Shown in pieces: positions 6,095 to 9,580 of a stretch of 9,580 nucleotides of DNA (position 1 is the first letter of the stretch; every line of letters starts with the position of its first letter). Below the pieces are notes generated by a model. The model had not been told where the DNA came from and made no database searches. It saw only the letters and a program-made list of their open reading frames with translations. The position numbers were made by a program, and so were the translations under genes. Source of the DNA: Actinomycetota bacterium. GTDB lineage: Bacteria; Actinomycetota; Acidimicrobiia; Acidimicrobiales; GCA-2861595. The stretch covers positions 1-9,580 of the forward strand of contig JADDQT010000060.1 in assembly GCA_016781225.1 (NCBI GenBank), in the 5' to 3' direction.

Positions 6095-7696
6095 CTACCG
6101 TGCGGCGCCGATGAGGCGACGCATGTCCTGTTCGTTGGCGCACTTCTCGAGGGCGAACTCCATCGAGATCTTCCCCGCCTTCACGAGGGCTGCGAGCGAC
6201 ATGTCCATGGTCTGCATGCCGTACTTCCCGCCCGCCTGCATGGCCGAGTAGATCTGGTGCGTCTTGCCCTCCCTGATGAGGTTGCGCACGGCGGGCGTCG
6301 CCACCAGCACCTCAGCGGAGACCACCCGGCCCCGCCCGCTGGTGATCGGCACCAGTTGCTGGGTGACCACGCCTTGGAGCGACGACGCCAGCTGGACCCG
6401 CACCTGCTGCTGTTGATGTGACGGGAAGACGTCGATCACGCGGTCCACCGACTGGGGCGCGTCCTGGGTGTGGAGGGTGGCGAACACGAGGTGGCCGGTC
6501 TCTGCCGCGGTCAGCGCGGTGGAGATGGTCTCCAGGTCGCGCATCTCACCTACGAGGATCACGTCAGGGTCCTGGCGGAGGACGTGCTTCAAGGCCTTGG
6601 CGAAGGTCTGGGTGTCCTCGCCCACCTCACGCTGATTGATCAGCGCCACCTTGTGCTCGTGGAGGAACTCGATCGGGTCCTCCACCGTCATGATGTGTTG
6701 ATGGCGTGTGGCGTTGATCACGTCGATGAGGGAGGCCAGGGTGGTGGACTTTCCCGAGCCGGTCGGACCCGTGACCAGCACCAGGCCCCTCGGCAGCTGG
6801 GCGAACTGCAGCACGGAGTCGGGAAGGCCGAGCTGGTCGAAGGGCACGACCTGGAAGGGGATGACTCGCATCACCGAGCCCATGGAGTCGCGCTGGAGGA
6901 AGATGTTGACGCGGAAGCGGCCCATGCCCGGCACCGAGTGGGAGGTGTCCAGCTCGAGCTCCTCCTCGAAGCGCTCGCGCTGCTTCTGGGTGAGGATGGC
7001 GTAGATCATCCGGCGGATCTCGGATCCGTTCATCACCGGGAACTCGGTGAGGGGTTGGATGTCGCCGTGGATGCGGACGCTCGGATGCACCCCCACGGTC
7101 AGATGGAGGTCGGAGCCCCCGAGCTCGATGACCCGGATCAGCAGGTCGTTTATGTGCAGCTCCGTCTCCAGGTCCAGCGGCATGCCGGCGCTCGGGGCGT
7201 ATTCGCTGTGCCCGTGGGCGTCGGTGGCGATGACGCCGAGATCGCCGTTGCTGGTGGGCTCCCCCCGGCCGTACATGGCCGCCACCACCTGTTGGAGCTC
7301 GTCCCGCACGGCCAGTGCCGGCCGGATCGTCCAGCCCGTGCCGTGCTCCACCGCCTCCAAGGCCGTCCTGTCGGTGGGATCGGCCATGGCGACGAGGAGG
7401 TCGCTGCCCTCCACGTCCACCGCGACCGCGGAGTAGCGACGAGCCAGGTCGGTGGGAACCAGGCGGTCGAGGGTGGGGTTGACCGCCGTCTGGTCGAAGT
7501 CGACGAAGCGGATCCCGGCCTGGGCCGCTACCGCGGCCACCAGGTCCTTCTCCCCCACCAGCTCCTCGGCCACCAGGAGCTTGGAGAACGGGATGCCCTC
7601 CTTCGCCTCTCTGACGAGAAGCTCCTCCAAGGTGTCGCGAGAGAGGACCTTTCGTTCGACCAGGTGCTCGCCCAAGCGGCGCGACGAAGGTTGCAT
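6095..7696 (-). CDS. pilT: PilT retraction ATPase with an N-terminal MshEN domain
   Basis: A 533-residue protein, longer than the usual PilT of about 350. Residues about 175-533 are a complete PilT motor: GGSDLHLTVG near 193, Walker A GPTGSGKS (310-317), Asp box TVEDPIEF (337-344), Walker B DPDVILVGEMRD (376-387), His box TGHLVFATLHT (400-410) and the retraction motif AVRNLIRE (469-476), which separates PilT from PilB. Residues 1-145 form an MshEN/T2SSE_N domain, normally found in PilB/GspE/MshE, beginning RLGEHLVERKVLS and ending near AAMYG; a linker of about 30 residues follows. The first c-di-GMP-type motif keeps R7-L8-G9 but has Lys16 for Gly and Glu30 for Gln. The second is more degenerate (PFS instead of RLG, though Gln59 is kept), so binding is uncertain. 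ATG at 7696 may be nearly leaderless, since a promoter-like -10 lies 6 nt upstream. Confidence 0.95.
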   Translation of the reverse strand: MQPSSRRLGEHLVERKVLSRDTLEELLVREAKEGIPFSKLLVAEELVGEKDLVAAVAAQAGIRFVDFDQTAVNPTLDRLVPTDLARRYSAVAVDVEGSDLLVAMADPTDRTALEAVEHGTGWTIRPALAVRDELQQVVAAMYGRGEPTSNGDLGVIATDAHGHSEYAPSAGMPLDLETELHINDLLIRVIELGGSDLHLTVGVHPSVRIHGDIQPLTEFPVMNGSEIRRMIYAILTQKQRERFEEELELDTSHSVPGMGRFRVNIFLQRDSMGSVMRVIPFQVVPFDQLGLPDSVLQFAQLPRGLVLVTGPTGSGKSTTLASLIDVINATRHQHIMTVEDPIEFLHEHKVALINQREVGEDTQTFAKALKHVLRQDPDVILVGEMRDLETISTALTAAETGHLVFATLHTQDAPQSVDRVIDVFPSHQQQQVRVQLASSLQGVVTQQLVPITSGRGRVVSAEVLVATPAVRNLIREGKTHQIYSAMQAGGKYGMQTMDMSLAALVKAGKISMEFALEKCANEQDMRRLIGAAR

Positions 7697-7702
7697 GGCC
7701 TT

Positions 7703-7731
7703 CTATCGGCGCGTCCTGTCCCCTTCATGAG
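7703..7731 (-). promoter_or_regulatory. Candidate sigma-28/WhiG-like promoter of pilT
   Basis: CTCAT (7731-7727), 16 nt, then GCCGATAG (7710-7703) on the minus strand; the -10 matches 7 of 8 bases of GCCGATAA. Transcription about 7 nt downstream would start at or near the pilT ATG, giving a leaderless mRNA. The AGAAGG at 7704-7699 overlaps the -10 and is too close to the ATG to be a good ribosome-binding site, which fits that reading. Confidence 0.45.
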
Positions 7732-7772
7732 CATCTGCAGACAGAGGTTCCCGGCCCAGCCCGCAAAACCCA

Positions 7773-7801
7773 TTGCGCTTTGGTCCTGGGCCCCCTACTC
7801 T
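7773..7801 (+). promoter_or_regulatory. Weak candidate promoter of the LPXTG gene
   Basis: TTGCGC (7773-7778), a 17-nt spacer and TACTCT (7796-7801) lie about 30 nt before the chosen TTG start. Only half of each hexamer matches the sigma-70 consensus, but the spacing and position are right. Confidence 0.3.
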
Positions 7802-7832
7802 GCCACGGAGAGTGACAACCCAGGAGGCCACC

Positions 7833-8540
7833 TTGACCGCGCGATTCCTCATGGCCGCTGCCGCGATGGCGGCTGTCTCCCTGACATCAAGTCCCGCTTG
7901 GGCGCAGGGCGACCCGCCCGGCAACAACGGCACCGTCAAGTTGGACAACATCCCGGTCGACGACACCGCCCCCAACAACGAGCCGCACGTGGGGTGCCCG
8001 TTCGGGGTCGACTTCTACGGGTTCGACGAGGGCGACCTCTTTGCCGAGGTCACGTTCGAGGCTCACCCACCAACGGGCGGGGGTGTGCTCCTGCGGGACA
8101 GGATCTTCATAGGAGAGGACCCGGCAGGCGGCGGAACGGACCGCGACGCTTCCACGTCGTACAACCTGTCCAGGGCCCTCGCCGCGTTCAGCCCCCACCC
8201 ACAGCAGGGGTATCACGTCAAGCTGACGGTGAACGCCCAAGGGTCGCAGGGCGCGGACACCAAGCACAAGGTCTTCTGGACCCAGCTCTGCGACGCCTAT
8301 GCCGGCGCAGCGCCAGCAGCGGTGTCGGGGCAGGGCCTCTCGCAGACCCCTGACGTGCAGGCGCGGGACTCCTCGGCCGCCACCCTCGATGACCGGCAAC
8401 GCCTGGCGTCGGAAACCGGAGGCAGCGACGGCGGCCTCCCCATCACCGGCACCGACCTGGCGGGCCTCGGCCTCATCGCCGCCGGCATCGGCGGAGCCTG
8501 GTGGCTGCTCGGGCGGCGCCGGCACAGCCCCGGCACCTGA
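7833..8540 (+). CDS. LPXTG-anchored secreted surface protein
   Basis: A 235-residue protein with the full layout of a sortase substrate. A signal peptide at residues 1-24 (TARF, an Ala-rich hydrophobic core, cleavage likely at AWA|Q) is followed by an extracellular domain at about 27-155 with EPHVGCPFGVDFYGFDEGDL and PHPQQGYHVKLTV. Cys55 and Cys153 may form a disulfide. A low-complexity Ser/Ala/Asp-rich spacer leads to LPITG (202-206), a hydrophobic span (about 208-226) and RRR (228-230). The start is taken as TTG at 7833 because AGGAGG lies 5 nt before it; ATG at 7851 would shorten the signal peptide. Similar proteins are, to my recollection, widespread in actinobacteria without a known function. 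It is the only plus-strand gene here, sits between pilB and pilT, and is antisense to any pilus transcript crossing this region. Confidence 0.88.
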   Translation: MTARFLMAAAAMAAVSLTSSPAWAQGDPPGNNGTVKLDNIPVDDTAPNNEPHVGCPFGVDFYGFDEGDLFAEVTFEAHPPTGGGVLLRDRIFIGEDPAGGGTDRDASTSYNLSRALAAFSPHPQQGYHVKLTVNAQGSQGADTKHKVFWTQLCDAYAGAAPAAVSGQGLSQTPDVQARDSSAATLDDRQRLASETGGSDGGLPITGTDLAGLGLIAAGIGGAWWLLGRRRHSPGT

Positions 8541-8556
8541 TCGACGAACCGACGCT

Positions 8557-9310
8557 CTAGTCGACAACCCTGAGGATCTCTGCCAGGGACGTCAGCCCTT
8601 GGGCGGCCTGGTAGAGGCCGGCTTGGCGAAGGGTCATGCCCTGCGCCACCACCACCTTCTTGACCTCCTCCGAGTGGGCGCGGGCCACGATGAGGCGCTC
8701 CACCTCCTCGGAGACGGTGAGGACCTCGTGTATGGCGAAGCGGCCGCGGTAACCGGTCTTGCCGCAGGAGCCGCAGCCCACGGGACGAAGAGCTGACCCG
8801 CCCCGCCGGGCGCCTCGGGTCGAGGCCCACCCGGTGCAGCTCCGTCGCCGAAGGCTGGTACGCCTGCTTGCAGCGGGGGCAGAGCCGGCGGGCCAGTCGC
8901 TGGGCCACGATGCAGTCCACGGCGCTGGCCGCCAGGTACGGCTCCACGCCCATCTCCACCAGGCGCGTAGGGGTGCTGGCAGCGTCGTTGGTGTGAAGCG
9001 TGGACAGCACCAGGTGGCCGGTGAGGGCGGCCTCCACGGCGATGGTGGCCGTCTCCCGATCGCGGATCTCGCCCACCAGGACCACGTCGGGGTCACAGCG
9101 GAGGATGGAGCGGAGGGCGGCGGCGAAGGTGAGGCCCGCCTTCTTGTTGACCTGCACCTGGTTGATGCCGGGAAGGCGGTACTCCACCGGGTCCTCCACG
9201 GTGATGACGTTCCTCGTCTCGTCGCTCACGATGTCGAGGGTGGCGTAGAGCGTGGTCGACTTTCCCGAACCGGTGGGTCCGGTGACGAGGATGGTGCCCG
9301 AAGGCTGGGC
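8557..9310 (-). pseudogene. pilB: PilB extension ATPase, 5'-truncated and frameshifted
   Basis: Only the C-terminal half of a PilB/GspE motor remains. It opens abruptly at QPSGTILVTGPTGSGKSTT (Walker A at 9280-9257), then has the Asp box TVEDPVEY, Walker B DPDVVLVGEIRD (about 9094-9059), the His box TGHLVLSTLHTNDA and the first zinc pair LCPRCK (8887-8861). The frame then shifts between about 8825 and 8790. The second zinc pair GCGSCGKTGYRGRFAIHEV (from about 8778) and the C-terminus down to TAG at 8557 are read one frame over. Without correction the protein would run on antisense into the LPXTG gene to 8297. The N-terminal MshEN and N2 domains, roughly 300 residues, are absent; the sequence before the junction belongs to a DUF4388 gene. 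As written it cannot make a working motor. Either the gene has decayed or the contig has a collapsed deletion plus base errors. Confidence 0.88.
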
Positions 9311-9410
9311 CGGTGCCCCGAACGACCAGCTCGCCGCTACGCCTGGTGGCGGCCAGGACGGTGAGCAGCTCCGGGAGCGGCAGGGTGTCGAGCGTTCCGC
9401 TCAGGGACAC
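9311..9410 (-). pseudogene. 5' fragment of a DUF4388 (PATAN-like) domain gene
   Basis: GTG at 9410 has AAAGG 5 nt upstream and begins about 32 residues, SLSGTLDTLPLPELLTVLAA then TRRSGELVVRG. This is the opening of the DUF4388 domain (S-L-x-G-x-L-x-x-[FL]-x-L-P-[DE]-[LV]-L). Family resemblance stops at about 9315, and the next bases read as PilB in another frame. The real start signals and only the first third of the domain are therefore kept. DUF4388 proteins are typically small bacterial proteins, some tied to gliding, pili or GTPase signalling; no role is claimed here. The deletion appears to have removed the rest of this gene and the 5' half of pilB together. Confidence 0.65.
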
Positions 9411-9455
9411 GGTGACCTTTCACATCTTCACGACTTGCACACGCCAACGTCGTCC

Positions 9456-9484
9456 CTATCGGTGCAGTCGGGGCTCAGCTTCAG
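9456..9484 (-). promoter_or_regulatory. Candidate sigma-28/WhiG-like promoter upstream of the DUF4388-pilB remnant
   Basis: CTGAA (9484-9480), 16 nt, then ACCGATAG (9463-9456) on the minus strand. The -10 overlaps the aroE stop codon. A start near 9449 would leave a leader of about 39 nt before the GTG at 9410. The layout and spacing match the candidates at 4331-4303 and 7731-7703. Confidence 0.4.
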
Positions 9485-9580
9485 CTCCCAGAGCCCTTAC
9501 GGCCGCCGCCGACATGGCCTCGACGGGTGGGTCCTGCCCGGTCCACAGCCGGAAGGCGTGGGCGGCCTGGTGCACGAGCA
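9456..9580 (-). CDS. aroE: Shikimate dehydrogenase AroE (C-terminal end)
   Basis: The last 40 residues of an open frame entering from the right edge and ending in TAG at 9456. LVHQAAHAFRLWTGQDPPVE, followed by AMSAAA, is the characteristic C-terminal helix of AroE, usually written MLVxQAAxAFxLWTGxxPPxxxM. The enzyme reduces 3-dehydroshikimate to shikimate with NADPH in aromatic amino-acid synthesis. The catalytic and cofactor regions lie outside the window. In many actinobacteria aroE lies near other aro genes and, in some lineages, next to pilus genes, which fits this arrangement. Confidence 0.85.
   Translation of the reverse strand, partial: LVHQAAHAFRLWTGQDPPVEAMSAAAVRALGAEAEPRLHR

Noticed and set aside
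6063..6143. Longer PilC start at 6143
   Set aside because: It would overlap the pilT 3' end and add a basic extension foreign to PilC. ATG at 6062 has a good ribosome-binding site.
6470..8353. 627-codon open frame on the plus strand
   Set aside because: It lies antisense to pilT for most of its length and has the His/Gly/Asp-rich composition expected of a shadow frame in G+C-rich DNA. It then overlaps the LPXTG gene in another frame, and it has no recognisable domain.
8297..9229. 310-codon frame as a complete PilB-like ATPase
   Set aside because: It starts after Walker A, and its last 170 or so residues are frameshifted and then antisense to the LPXTG gene. The real PilB sequence continues in another frame to 8557.
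1..9580. CRISPR arrays, tRNA or rRNA genes, insertion sequences, attachment sites
   Set aside because: No regularly spaced repeats, cloverleaf-like sequences, transposase or integrase frames, or terminal inverted repeats with target duplications were seen by eye.

Overview
The window is a G+C-rich chromosomal segment carrying a type IV pilus (T4P) locus. It most likely comes from an actinobacterium (Actinomycetota), possibly Acidimicrobiia. The reasons are an LPXTG sortase substrate next to the pilus genes, an actinobacterial-style excisionase-family HTH regulator, frequent GTG/TTG starts, and pilus genes directly following aroE. The genus cannot be told from the sequence.

Layout, read along the minus strand from right to left: the 3' end of aroE (9580-9456); a fragment of a DUF4388 gene (9410-9311) joined out of frame to a truncated, frameshifted pilB extension ATPase (9310-8557); a plus-strand LPXTG surface-protein gene (7833-8540) inserted head-on between pilB and pilT; pilT with an added N-terminal MshEN domain (7696-6095); pilC (6062-4848); a decayed Uma2 gene (4819-4393); a leader with a c-di-GMP-I (GEMM) riboswitch (about 4287-4193); the first pilin (4111-3620); a strong UUCG-capped hairpin (3593-3566); a second pilin (3477-2992); the prepilin peptidase pilD (2960-2190); a small HTH gene (2068-1871); a pilM-pilN fusion (1871-222); and the start of pilO (225 to the window edge).

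How the parts work together: PilD cleaves and methylates the prepilins, the PilC platform and PilM/N/O assemble the fibre, PilB would power extension and PilT powers retraction. As read, PilB is broken here, so extension needs another PilB-type ATPase or the damage is an assembly artefact.

The most interesting signal is layered, possible c-di-GMP control. A convincing GEMM-I aptamer sits in the pilin leader. PilT carries an MshEN-type domain, a family that can bind c-di-GMP. Three sites, upstream of the pilB remnant, pilT and the pilin riboswitch, share a sigma-28/WhiG-like pattern (CTnAn, exactly 16 nt, nnCGATAn). In Rubrobacter, WhiG is held by the c-di-GMP-dependent anti-sigma factor RsiG and controls T4P genes. 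The riboswitch rests on direct sequence evidence; the promoters and ligand binding by PilT are inference.
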